Positions 7,909 to 15,753 of a DNA stretch of 64,000 bases are shown piece by piece. The notes below the pieces were generated by a model. The model saw nothing but the letters and a program-made list of their open reading frames with translations. It was not told where the DNA came from and did not search any database. The stretch covers positions 372,001-436,000 of the forward strand of contig NZ_BSTD01000006.1 of assembly GCF_030269325.1 (NCBI RefSeq). The letters run 5' to 3'. The position numbers and the translations under genes were made by a program. Source of the stretch: Amycolatopsis sp. NBRC 101858. Its GTDB lineage: Bacteria > Actinomycetota > Actinomycetes > Mycobacteriales > Pseudonocardiaceae. Position 1 is the first letter of the stretch; each line of letters opens with the position of its first letter.

Positions 7909-8582
7909 GCGCGTGGCGCGCCGGGCTCCGGCACCCGGTACCCGGAGCCGACGACGGTCTCGATGATCCCGGGCTCGCCGAGCTTCTTGCGCAGCGTCAT
8001 GACGGTGACCCGGACGGTCGTGGTGAACGGGTCGGCGTTCTCGTCCCACACGCGTTCGAGCAGCTCTTCACTGCTGACGACCGAACCGGCGGCCGAGAGC
8101 AGCACCTCGAGGACGCCGAACTCCTTGCGCGTCAGCTCGACCGGCCCGCTCGCCCGGCGCACGGTGCGCTTGGCCGGGTCCAGCTCGACGTCACCCGCGG
8201 TCAGCAACGGCGGCGCGGCCGGGGTGGCCCGCCGGCCCAGGGCCCGCACGCGGGCGACCAGCTCGGGGAAGGCGAAGGGTTTGGCGAGGTAGTCGTCGGC
8301 GCCGAGCGAAAGCCCCTCGACGCGATCGGACACCGAGCTGCTCGCGGTCAGCATCAGCACCCGGGTGAGCTCCCCGGAGGCGACGATCTCCCGGCACAGC
8401 TCGTCCCCGGACATCCCGGGCAGGTCCCGGTCCAGCAACACGACGTCGTACCGCGTGACGGCGGCCTTCTCGTGCCCGTCGTCACCCGTGAGCGCGACGT
8501 CCACCGCCATGCCTTCGCGGCGCAGGCCACGGGCGATCGCATCGGCCAGGGGTTCTTCGTCCTCGACTACCAAAACTCGCAC
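7905..8582 (-). CDS. OmpR-family two-component response regulator
   Basis: This 225-residue regulator pairs with the kinase encoded by the overlapping downstream gene. The receiver domain has acidic residues E7/D8, the phosphorylation site D51 in VVLLDRDLPG and the conserved lysine in ADDYLAKPF. The C-terminal winged-helix domain (about residues 130-220) has the recognition segment TVRVTVMTLRKKLG and wing GSGYRV. The start is GTG at 8582. The AT-rich upstream region contains two CTCAG sequences 20 bp apart, a candidate self-binding site. Targets are not evident, since the flanking genes are a PucR regulator and an esterase. Confidence 0.92.
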   Translation of the reverse strand: MRVLVVEDEEPLADAIARGLRREGMAVDVALTGDDGHEKAAVTRYDVVLLDRDLPGMSGDELCREIVASGELTRVLMLTASSSVSDRVEGLSLGADDYLAKPFAFPELVARVRALGRRATPAAPPLLTAGDVELDPAKRTVRRASGPVELTRKEFGVLEVLLSAAGSVVSSEELLERVWDENADPFTTTVRVTVMTLRKKLGEPGIIETVVGSGYRVPEPGAPRA

Positions 8583-8673
8583 AAGACCACAATTCCATAT
8601 TTTCCTGAGAGTGCCCTTTAAGGACTGAGGCTTATTCTGGTCAGGCCGCCGCGACCCGCCCGGAAGCCGCTGG
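8583..8673 (-). promoter_or_regulatory. Promoter region of the two-component operon
   Basis: This 91-nt gap separates pucR from the response-regulator gene and is unusually AT-rich for the window. On the minus strand CTCAG occurs at 8629-8625 and 8609-8605, exactly 20 bp apart (two helical turns), typical spacing for a direct repeat bound by an OmpR-type dimer. AAAATATGG lies nearer the start. Binding by the adjacent regulator is inferred. Confidence 0.4.
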
Positions 8674-10215
8674 TCACCGCGAAGTCATGCGGCGGCCGAC
8701 GGCTGAATAAGCCTCACCGTGTGCGTCGGGTGTGGCCCAGCGCAGCGCGAACCACAGCCGCATCCGGACCTCCGGGTCCGCCAAATCCACCTCCAGGGCC
8801 TTCTCCACCTGGGCGATCCGGTGCCGGACGCTGTTGCGGTGCACGCCCAGCTCCGCGGCCGTCGGTTCCCAGCCGCCGTGGTGGGCCAGCCACGTGCGCA
8901 GCGTCAGCACCAGCGACCGGTCCCCGCGGTCCAGGGAAACCAGCGGCGCCAGCAGCTTCGTCGCGTATCCGCGGGAGGCGCCCGGGTCGAGCAGCGCGTC
9001 GAAGTCGGGCGGCCCGCTCCCGGCGACGACCGGCCGGCCGAGCACCTGCGCCCGCGAAAGCAGCAGCTCCGCCTCCGCCACCGCCGCGGCCGGCCGCGCG
9101 ACCGGCACCGGTGACCCCGCCGCCGCGAGCCAGCCGTGCGCGCGCAGGTCCTCCAGCTCCGGCACCGCGGGACCGACGATCGCCACGAACCGCGGTCCCG
9201 GCAGCACCTGGACCAACGGGGTGTCGAGCCGGGCCCGCAGCCAGTCCGGCCGCTGCGCCACCTCGTCCGGGCCGCGCCGGTACGGCGCCCCCACGACCAG
9301 GCGGCAACGGTCCGAGCCGAGCAGCTCGCGCGCCACCTCGCCGGCCGAAACCCGGTCGAGGAGCAGACCGGTCGCCGCCGCGCCCAGCTCCGCCGCGTCC
9401 GAACCCGCTCGCCCCACCAGCCCCAGCAACGCCGCGCCCACTGCGAGGATCGCCCGGTCGGCGCCGTCGAAGCGCCGGGAGCGCCCGACGACCACCAGGT
9501 GCGACGCCGTCGCCTGCGGGTACACCGGCTGGACCACCACGAACTCGTCGCCGACCTCCGTGGTCGCGCTGCGGATCCCGCTGCCCGCCCGCACGGTCGC
9601 CATCAGGTCCGCCACCTGGGGCGGCAGCGGCGAGGGCGCGTCGTGCGCCGAGGCCAGGACGTCCCCGGCGCCGACCAGCGCGACCCACGCCCGCAGCCGC
9701 GCCGCGAGCGACGACGTCAGCTCGCCCAGCCCGCCGCCCGCGGCCCGGGTCAGCGCCTCCCGCGCCGCCGTGATCCGCCGCTGCTCCCGCTGGCTCGCCT
9801 CGGTCAGCGCGACCGAGACCGCTCGGTTGACCGCGAGGAACGGCGTCCGCGTCGGCACGACCAGCAATGGCAGCCCATGGCGTGCACAGGCCCGGCGCAG
9901 CGGTTCCGGCAGCGTCTCGTGGACGTTCGGGGTGAGGCCGAACCCCAGCGCCGTCACGCCGGCGTCGCGCAGCCCGCGCACGTACCGGTCGATCCGCTCC
10001 GGCAGGTTCACGCCCGCGGTGAGGATCAGCTCGCCGCCCACCAGGTAGGGCACGGGGTCCTGCAGCTCGCTCACGTGGGCCCAGCGCACGGGGAGGTCCA
10101 GCGCGCCCGGACGCAGCGTCTCGCGGACGGCGTGCAGCGCCAGCTCCCGGTTGCCGACAACTGCCCGTAACGGGACATTCACTTCCGTGGACAACGGATC
10201 GACGTTCTGGGTCAT
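8674..10215 (-). CDS. PucR-family transcriptional regulator
   Basis: The 513-residue protein has the PucR layout: an N-terminal purine-catabolism regulatory domain (about residues 15-130), a central GGDEF-like/CdaR region, and a C-terminal PucR helix-turn-helix (TAAELGVHRNSVRHRIAQVE, about residues 455-475). PucR proteins commonly activate nitrogen-compound catabolism genes. It is divergent from the symporter/ureohydrolase operon, which is the most likely target. ATG 10215 is preferred because GGGGATGG precedes it; an in-frame ATG at 10251 would add 12 residues. Confidence 0.9.
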   Translation of the reverse strand: MTQNVDPLSTEVNVPLRAVVGNRELALHAVRETLRPGALDLPVRWAHVSELQDPVPYLVGGELILTAGVNLPERIDRYVRGLRDAGVTALGFGLTPNVHETLPEPLRRACARHGLPLLVVPTRTPFLAVNRAVSVALTEASQREQRRITAAREALTRAAGGGLGELTSSLAARLRAWVALVGAGDVLASAHDAPSPLPPQVADLMATVRAGSGIRSATTEVGDEFVVVQPVYPQATASHLVVVGRSRRFDGADRAILAVGAALLGLVGRAGSDAAELGAAATGLLLDRVSAGEVARELLGSDRCRLVVGAPYRRGPDEVAQRPDWLRARLDTPLVQVLPGPRFVAIVGPAVPELEDLRAHGWLAAAGSPVPVARPAAAVAEAELLLSRAQVLGRPVVAGSGPPDFDALLDPGASRGYATKLLAPLVSLDRGDRSLVLTLRTWLAHHGGWEPTAAELGVHRNSVRHRIAQVEKALEVDLADPEVRMRLWFALRWATPDAHGEAYSAVGRRMTSR

Positions 10216-10317
10216 ACCATCCCCGACCTTGTCGACTTGTGGACGAATCATCCCATGCCGCCGGGGTGGCGGCCGACCCTACGGTGACCCGAACACCACC
10301 GAGGTAAGGAGGACGCC
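10216..10317 (+). promoter_or_regulatory. Divergent promoter region between pucR and the guanidino-compound operon
   Basis: About 100 nt lie between the two divergent starts. A TACGGT hexamer at 10280-10285 could be the -10 element for the operon. A strong ribosome site AAGGAGGA at 10306-10313 precedes the symporter GTG. The region should contain the PucR binding site, but I see no convincing palindrome beyond a central GTCGAC near 10231. Confidence 0.4.
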
Positions 10318-11766
10318 GTGACCGGGGACTACGCCGTGATCGCGTTGTACATCGCGGGGATGCTCGGAGTCGGCTGGTACGGCCTGCGGCTCGCGAAGAC
10401 GAAGTCCGACTACCTCGTCGCCGGGCGGCGGCTGGGCTGGTTCATGTACTCCGGCACGATGTCGGCCGTCGTGCTCGGCGGCGCGTCCACCGTCGGCGGC
10501 GTGAAGCTCGGCTACACCTACGGCATCTCCGGCATGTGGCTGGTCGTCAGCATCGGCGTCGGCATCCTCGTGCTGCACGCGCTGTTCGCGCGGCGGCTGG
10601 TGCGGCTGAAGGTCTACACCGTCGGCGAGATGCTCGACCTGCGCTACGGCGGCCGCACCAGCGCCGTGTCCGGGGTCGTCATGTGGGGCTACACCCTGAT
10701 GCTCACGGTCACCTCGACGCTGGCCTTCGCGACCATCTTCAAGGTGCTCTTCGACCTGCCGAACTGGGCAGGCATCGCGATCGGCGGCTCGATCGTCGTG
10801 CTCTACTCGGTGCTCGGCGGCATGTGGTCGATCACGCTCACCGACATCGCCCAGTTCGTCATCAAGACCATCGGCATCCTGGCGATCCTGCTGCCGGTCG
10901 CGATCAGCTCCGCCGGCGGTTTCTCCGGCATGAGCGAAAAGCTCGACGCGAGCTTCTTCAGCTTCACCTCGCTCGGCACCGACACGATCATCACGTACTT
11001 CGTCATCTACACCTTCGGCCTGCTGATCGGCCAGGACATCTGGCAGCGCGTGTTCACCGCCCGCACCCCGGCGATCGCGACGTCCGGCGGCATCACCTCC
11101 GGCGTCTACTGCCTGGTCTACGGCCTGGCCGGCGCCCTGATCGGCACCGCGGCGCACACGCTGTACCCGGACCTCGCCAGCGCGCAGGACGCCTTCGCCA
11201 CGATCGTCGAACGCCTGCTGCCGACCGGCGTCCGCGGCCTGGTGCTGGCCGCCGCGCTCTCGGCGATGATGTCGACCGCGAGCGGCGCGCTCATCGCCTG
11301 CTCCACCACCACGACGTCGGACCTGCTCACCAAGATCGGCCTGAAGAAGGGCGGCGAGGTCAGCCGCAACCGGATCGCGACGCTGGTGCTGGGGCTGCTC
11401 GCGATCGGCATCGCGATGGTCGTCGACGACGTCGTCAACGCCCTCACCATCGCCTACGACATCCTGGTCGGCGGCCTGCTCGTGGCGATCGTCGGCGCGC
11501 TGTTCTGGAAGCGCGGCACGCGGCAGGGCGCGTACGCGTCGATGATCGCCGGCACGGTGTCCGTGATCGCCTTCATGATCATCGACGGCGTCGACGCCAA
11601 CACCCCGATCTACTGGGGCCTCGGCGCGAGCCTGGTCGTCTACCTGGCGGTCAGCTTCGCCACGCCCCGCACGGCCGACTCGATCCTCGCCGTCTGGACC
11701 CGCCGCCTGAACGGCGCCGGGACCGAAGAGCCGGAGGCGGCCACCCCCGCCCCGGTCGAAGCCTGA
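10318..11766 (+). CDS. Sodium:solute symporter (SSS family)
   Basis: The 482-residue protein has about 13 hydrophobic segments and the SSS hallmarks (early SDYLVAGRRLGW, GGASTVGGVKLGY, and ALSAMMSTASGAL corresponding to the sodium-binding region in TM8). It would import a small solute with Na+. As first gene of the PucR-controlled operon with a ureohydrolase, the substrate is probably a guanidino compound, polyamine or arginine derivative; this is inferred from context only. The GTG start has the best ribosome site in the region (AAGGAGGA). The ureohydrolase begins 29 nt downstream. Confidence 0.9.
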   Translation: MTGDYAVIALYIAGMLGVGWYGLRLAKTKSDYLVAGRRLGWFMYSGTMSAVVLGGASTVGGVKLGYTYGISGMWLVVSIGVGILVLHALFARRLVRLKVYTVGEMLDLRYGGRTSAVSGVVMWGYTLMLTVTSTLAFATIFKVLFDLPNWAGIAIGGSIVVLYSVLGGMWSITLTDIAQFVIKTIGILAILLPVAISSAGGFSGMSEKLDASFFSFTSLGTDTIITYFVIYTFGLLIGQDIWQRVFTARTPAIATSGGITSGVYCLVYGLAGALIGTAAHTLYPDLASAQDAFATIVERLLPTGVRGLVLAAALSAMMSTASGALIACSTTTTSDLLTKIGLKKGGEVSRNRIATLVLGLLAIGIAMVVDDVVNALTIAYDILVGGLLVAIVGALFWKRGTRQGAYASMIAGTVSVIAFMIIDGVDANTPIYWGLGASLVVYLAVSFATPRTADSILAVWTRRLNGAGTEEPEAATPAPVEA

Positions 11767-11795
11767 ACCCACCCCGAGAACAGGAGCGCCCAGCA

Positions 11796-12749
11796 GTGAA
11801 CGACATGCCCCCGGTCGGCCCGCTCGACTCGTCCCGGGTCCCCCGGTTCGCCGGCTTCGCGACCTTCGCGCGGCTCCCGCGGATCGACCAGGTCACCCAC
11901 GCCGACATCGCCGTCGTCGGAGTGCCCTTCGACTCCGGCGTGTCCTACCGGCCCGGTGCGCGGTTCGGCCCGGCGGCGGTGCGCGAGGCGAGCCGGCTGC
12001 TGCGGCCGTACCACCCGGAGCTGGACGTCTCGCCGTTCGCCGAGAAGCAGGTCGTCGACGCCGGGGACATCGCGGTCAACCCGTTCAACATCGGTGAAGC
12101 GATCGAAACGCTGCAGCAGGAAGCCGAAGCGCTGCAAGCGAACGGGACCCGGCTGGTGACCGTCGGCGGCGACCACACCATCGCGCTGCCGCTGCTGCGG
12201 GCCGCGGCGAAGCAGCACGGACCCGTTGCCCTGCTGCACTTCGACGCGCACCTCGACACCTGGGACACCTACTTCGGCGAGCCGTACACCCACGGCACCC
12301 CGTTCCGGCGGGCGTCCGAGGAAGGCATCCTCGACACGAGCGCGCTGTCGCACGTCGGCACGCGCGGGCCGCTGTACGGCAAGCGGGACCTCGAAGAAGA
12401 CCGGCGGCTCGGCTTCGGCATCGTCACCTCCGGCGACGTCCTGCGCCGCGGCATCGACGAGACCGTCGACGCGCTGCGGCAGCGCATCGGCGACCGGCCG
12501 CTCTACGTCTCGGTCGACATCGACGTGCTCGACCCGGCCCACGCACCCGGCACCGGGACCCCCGAAGCCGGCGGGATGACCAGCCGCGAGCTCCTCGAAA
12601 TCCTGCGCGGGCTGCGCGATCTCAACCTGGTCGGGGCCGACGTCGTCGAGCTGGCCCCCGCTTACGACCACGCCGAGATCACCGCCATCGCGGCGTCCCA
12701 CGTCGCCTACGACCTGGTGAGCCTGCTGTCGTTGGGAAAGAGCGCATGA
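11796..12749 (+). CDS. Ureohydrolase (agmatinase / guanidinobutyrase family)
   Basis: This 317-residue enzyme would hydrolyse a guanidino group to urea with a binuclear Mn2+ centre. All metal motifs are present: GGDHTIALP near residue 125, FDAHLDTWDTY near 149, and SVDIDVLDPAHAPGTGTPE near 237. Sequence motifs do not separate agmatine from 4-guanidinobutyrate or other substrates. The neighbouring ThDP decarboxylase and aldehyde dehydrogenase favour 4-guanidinobutyrate, the product of 2-ketoarginine decarboxylation and oxidation. GTG 11796 is chosen from GGAG at 11783-11786; an ATG at 11805 is too far from it. The stop overlaps the next ATG by 4 bp. Confidence 0.9.
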   Translation: MNDMPPVGPLDSSRVPRFAGFATFARLPRIDQVTHADIAVVGVPFDSGVSYRPGARFGPAAVREASRLLRPYHPELDVSPFAEKQVVDAGDIAVNPFNIGEAIETLQQEAEALQANGTRLVTVGGDHTIALPLLRAAAKQHGPVALLHFDAHLDTWDTYFGEPYTHGTPFRRASEEGILDTSALSHVGTRGPLYGKRDLEEDRRLGFGIVTSGDVLRRGIDETVDALRQRIGDRPLYVSVDIDVLDPAHAPGTGTPEAGGMTSRELLEILRGLRDLNLVGADVVELAPAYDHAEITAIAASHVAYDLVSLLSLGKSA

Positions 12750-14398
12750 CCGACACCGACCGCATCGGCGGCGACGTCGTCGTGGAGACCCTGCGCGCGC
12801 TGGGCGCCGACACGGTGTTCGGCCTGCCGGGCCAGCACGCGCTGGGCCTGTTCGAGGCGCTGCGGCGCGCCGGCGACCTGCGCGTGATCAGCGGGCGCGT
12901 CGAGAACAACCTCGCCTTCGCCGCCGACGGGCACGCCCGCGCCCGGCTCGCGGCCGACCCCGGCGGCCCGGTGCCGGTGACGCCCCTGGTCGTCTCGACC
13001 GGGCCGGGCGCGCTGCTGACGTTGGCTTCCCTGCAGGAGTCCCGGGCCGCGTCGGTGCCGGTGCTCGGGATTTCCAGCCAGATCCCGGTCGCGGGGCTCG
13101 GCGGCGGCCGGCACGGCTACCTGCACGAGCTGCCCGACCAGCAGGCGAGCTTCCGGGACGTCGTGAAGTCGGTGCACGTCGTGCGCCGCGCGAGCCAGAT
13201 CCCGTCGGCGCTGCGCGAGGCCTGGACGTCGGCCGCGACCGCGCCGTACGGCCCGGTGTGGGTCGAGATCCCGCAGGACGTGCTGCTCGGCCCGGCCGGG
13301 CTTCCGCCGATCACGTCGGTGGCGGCCACTCCGCCGCTCCTGGAACCCCTGCCGGAGCTGGTCACCGCGGCCGCCGACCTCCTGGCCGCGGCTTCGAACC
13401 CGGTGATCCTGGCGGGCGGTGGCGCCCTGCGGTCCGGCGCGCACGCCGAGCTGACGGCGCTGGCGGAAGCCTTGCGGGCGCCGGTGATCTCGACCTTCGG
13501 CGGCAAGGGCGTCTTCGGCTGGGACCACGAGCTGTCCGGGCGGTCCTGGATGGAGGACTGGCACACCACGGAGTTCCTCGGTTCCGCGGACGTCCTGCTC
13601 GTGCTCGGCTCCGGGCTCGGCGAGCTGTCCAGCAACTACCGCGAGTTCGCCCCGCGCGGGCGGGTGATCCAGGTCGAGGCCGACCTCGGCAAGCTGGAGT
13701 CGAACTACCCCGGCCTGGGCATCCACGCCGACGTCCGGCTCACGCTGCAGGCACTGCTGGAGTGGGTGCCGATGCGGGCGTCCGACGGCCGGGCCGAAGC
13801 CGCCGTTTCGGGGTTGCTGTCGCGCGTCGAGTCGCGGTTGGCCGGTCAGGACCTGGCCGTCGAGCGCAAGCTGATCGACGACATCCGCGCGGCGCTGCCC
13901 GACGGCACGCAGACGTTCTGGGACATGACGATCGCCGCGTACTGGGCCTGGTCGGCGTGGAACCCCGAGGGTGCGCCGATCCACACCGCGCAGGGCGCGG
14001 GCGGGCTGGGCTACGGCCTGCCGGGCGCGCTCGGCGGCGCGGCCGCCGGTGCCCCGGCGCTCGCCGTGTCCGGCGACGGCGGAGCGATGTACGGCGTCGC
14101 GGAGCTGGCGACCGCGGTGCAGCACGGCCTCGACGTCACGTGGCTGGTCGTCGACGACGGCGGCTACGGCGTCCTGCGCGAGTACCTGACCGACGCCTTC
14201 GGCCACACCACGGCCACCGAGCTGGCCCGGCCCGACTTCGTGGCCTTGGCTGCGTCCTTCGGGGTTCCCGCGACGCTGTCCTCTTTGGACACCGTCGGTG
14301 CGGACCTCGCCGAAGCGCTGCGCACGCCGGGACCGTCCGTGGTCGTCCTCCCCGCCCTGCTGAAGCTGTTCGCGCCGACCCACCTGGAGCAGGCATGA
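12746..14398 (+). CDS. Thiamine-diphosphate-dependent decarboxylase, candidate 2-ketoarginine decarboxylase
   Basis: The 550-residue protein has the three-domain ThDP fold. The catalytic glutamate lies in GRVENNLAFAADGHAR near residue 52, a central Rossmann-like domain follows (AGGGALRSG), and the C-terminal ThDP/Mg motif starts SGDGGAM and ends VVDDGGYG (DD-G where N-x is more common). Its size is close to AruI, the P. aeruginosa 2-ketoarginine decarboxylase as I remember it, and it sits between a ureohydrolase and an aldehyde dehydrogenase, the same three activities as the lower arginine-transaminase pathway. An acetolactate-synthase-like or benzoylformate-type activity is not excluded by sequence alone. 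Both ends overlap neighbours by 4 bp. Confidence 0.8.
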   Translation: MTDTDRIGGDVVVETLRALGADTVFGLPGQHALGLFEALRRAGDLRVISGRVENNLAFAADGHARARLAADPGGPVPVTPLVVSTGPGALLTLASLQESRAASVPVLGISSQIPVAGLGGGRHGYLHELPDQQASFRDVVKSVHVVRRASQIPSALREAWTSAATAPYGPVWVEIPQDVLLGPAGLPPITSVAATPPLLEPLPELVTAAADLLAAASNPVILAGGGALRSGAHAELTALAEALRAPVISTFGGKGVFGWDHELSGRSWMEDWHTTEFLGSADVLLVLGSGLGELSSNYREFAPRGRVIQVEADLGKLESNYPGLGIHADVRLTLQALLEWVPMRASDGRAEAAVSGLLSRVESRLAGQDLAVERKLIDDIRAALPDGTQTFWDMTIAAYWAWSAWNPEGAPIHTAQGAGGLGYGLPGALGGAAAGAPALAVSGDGGAMYGVAELATAVQHGLDVTWLVVDDGGYGVLREYLTDAFGHTTATELARPDFVALAASFGVPATLSSLDTVGADLAEALRTPGPSVVVLPALLKLFAPTHLEQA

Positions 14399-15753
14399 CC
14401 CGTACCCTCGACCTGACCGACCCCGCGACCGGCGAGGTGTTCGGCACCAGCGCCGTCGCCTCGCAGTCCGATGTGGACAACGCGCTCGAATCCGCCGCGC
14501 AAGCGTTTGCGGTGTGGCGCCGCAGCACTCCGGCGCGGCGGCAGCTGGCCCTGCTGAAGATCGCCGACGCCCTCGAAGCGCGAGCCGCGGAGTTCGCCGA
14601 CCTCGAGGTGCGCGAGACCGGCAAGATCCGGTCGGTCGTGCTGGACGAGGAGATCCCGGAGTGCGTGAGCGCGCTGCGGTTCTTCGCCGGTGCCGCGCGG
14701 CAGCTGGAGGGCACGGCCGCCGGGGAGTACGCGCCGGGGCACACGTCGGTGATCCGCCGCGAGCCGGTCGGCGTCTGCGCGCAGATCGCGCCGTGGAACT
14801 ACCCGCTGATGATGGCGGTCTGGAAGATCGCGCCGGCGCTGGCCGCGGGCAACACCGTGGTGCTCAAGCCGGCCGAGACGACACCGTCGACCGCCGTGCT
14901 GCTGGCCGAGGTGGCGGCCGAGTTCCTGCCCGCAGGCGCGTTCACCGTGCTGACCGGCGACCGCGACACCGGCCGCGCGCTGGTGCGCCACCCGATCACG
15001 GAGCTCGTCTCGATCACCGGGTCGACGCGCGCGGGCATCGACGTCGCCACCGTGGCGGCCGCCGACCTCAAGCGCACGCACCTGGAGCTGGGCGGCAACG
15101 CGCCGCTGCTGGTGTTCCCGGACGTCGACCTCGCCGCGACGGCGGAGGGCATCGTGGGCGCCGCGTTCTACAACGCGGGCCAGGACTGCACCGCGGGCAG
15201 CCGGGTGCTGGTGCACGCGTCGATCCACGACGACTTCGTCCGCGAGCTGACGAAGGTCGCGGCGACGCAGACCCCCGGCGTCGACTTCGGGCCGCTGAAC
15301 AGCGCAGCGCAGTTCTCGCGCGTCGAAGGCCTCATCTCGCGGTTGCCGTCGCACGCCCGCGTCGAGACCGGCGGGACGCGGTTCGGCTCGACGGGGTTCT
15401 ACTTCTCCCCCACCGTGGTTTCCGGGCTGCGCCAGGACGACGAGCTCGTCCAGGAGGAGATCTTCGGGCCGGTCGTCACCGTCCAGTCCTTTTCGGACGA
15501 AGCTTCGGGTGTGGCGCTGGCCAACGGCGTCCCGTACGGGCTGGCGTCGTCGGTCTGGACGAACGACCTCGGCGTCGCCGCGCGGGTGTCGGCCGAGCTG
15601 GACTTCGGCTGCGTGTGGGTCAACACGCACGGGCCGCTGGTCGCCGAGATGCCGCACGGCGGGTTCGGCCACTCCGGGCACGGCAAGGACCTCTCCGCGT
15701 ACGCCTTCGCCGAGTACACCCGCGTCAAGCACGTCATGACGAGGTTCGCATGA
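14395..15753 (+). CDS. Aldehyde dehydrogenase, candidate 4-guanidinobutyraldehyde / aminobutyraldehyde dehydrogenase
   Basis: A 452-residue NAD(P)+-dependent aldehyde dehydrogenase, slightly short for the superfamily. The motifs are PWNYPLMM near residue 130, the catalytic glutamate in LELGGNAP near 227, and the catalytic cysteine in GQDCTAGS near 264. EIFGPVV and a C-terminal GHSGHGKDLS follow. The pattern resembles aminobutyraldehyde dehydrogenases. In this operon it would oxidise the aldehyde released by the ThDP enzyme to the acid used by the ureohydrolase. It overlaps both neighbours by 4 bp, so all three enzymes should be made together. Confidence 0.88.
   Translation: MTRTLDLTDPATGEVFGTSAVASQSDVDNALESAAQAFAVWRRSTPARRQLALLKIADALEARAAEFADLEVRETGKIRSVVLDEEIPECVSALRFFAGAARQLEGTAAGEYAPGHTSVIRREPVGVCAQIAPWNYPLMMAVWKIAPALAAGNTVVLKPAETTPSTAVLLAEVAAEFLPAGAFTVLTGDRDTGRALVRHPITELVSITGSTRAGIDVATVAAADLKRTHLELGGNAPLLVFPDVDLAATAEGIVGAAFYNAGQDCTAGSRVLVHASIHDDFVRELTKVAATQTPGVDFGPLNSAAQFSRVEGLISRLPSHARVETGGTRFGSTGFYFSPTVVSGLRQDDELVQEEIFGPVVTVQSFSDEASGVALANGVPYGLASSVWTNDLGVAARVSAELDFGCVWVNTHGPLVAEMPHGGFGHSGHGKDLSAYAFAEYTRVKHVMTRFA

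Noticed and set aside
8627..8715. 11-bp inverted repeat GAGGCTTATTC / GAATAAGCCTC as a pucR terminator
   Set aside because: The arms are 67 nt apart and one lies inside the pucR coding end, so a terminator hairpin is unlikely; could be coincidence or an operator pair.
11796..12749. Calling the ureohydrolase agmatinase (speB) outright
   Set aside because: The binuclear Mn motifs are common to agmatinase, guanidinobutyrase and related enzymes; context favours guanidinobutyrate, so no symbol was assigned.
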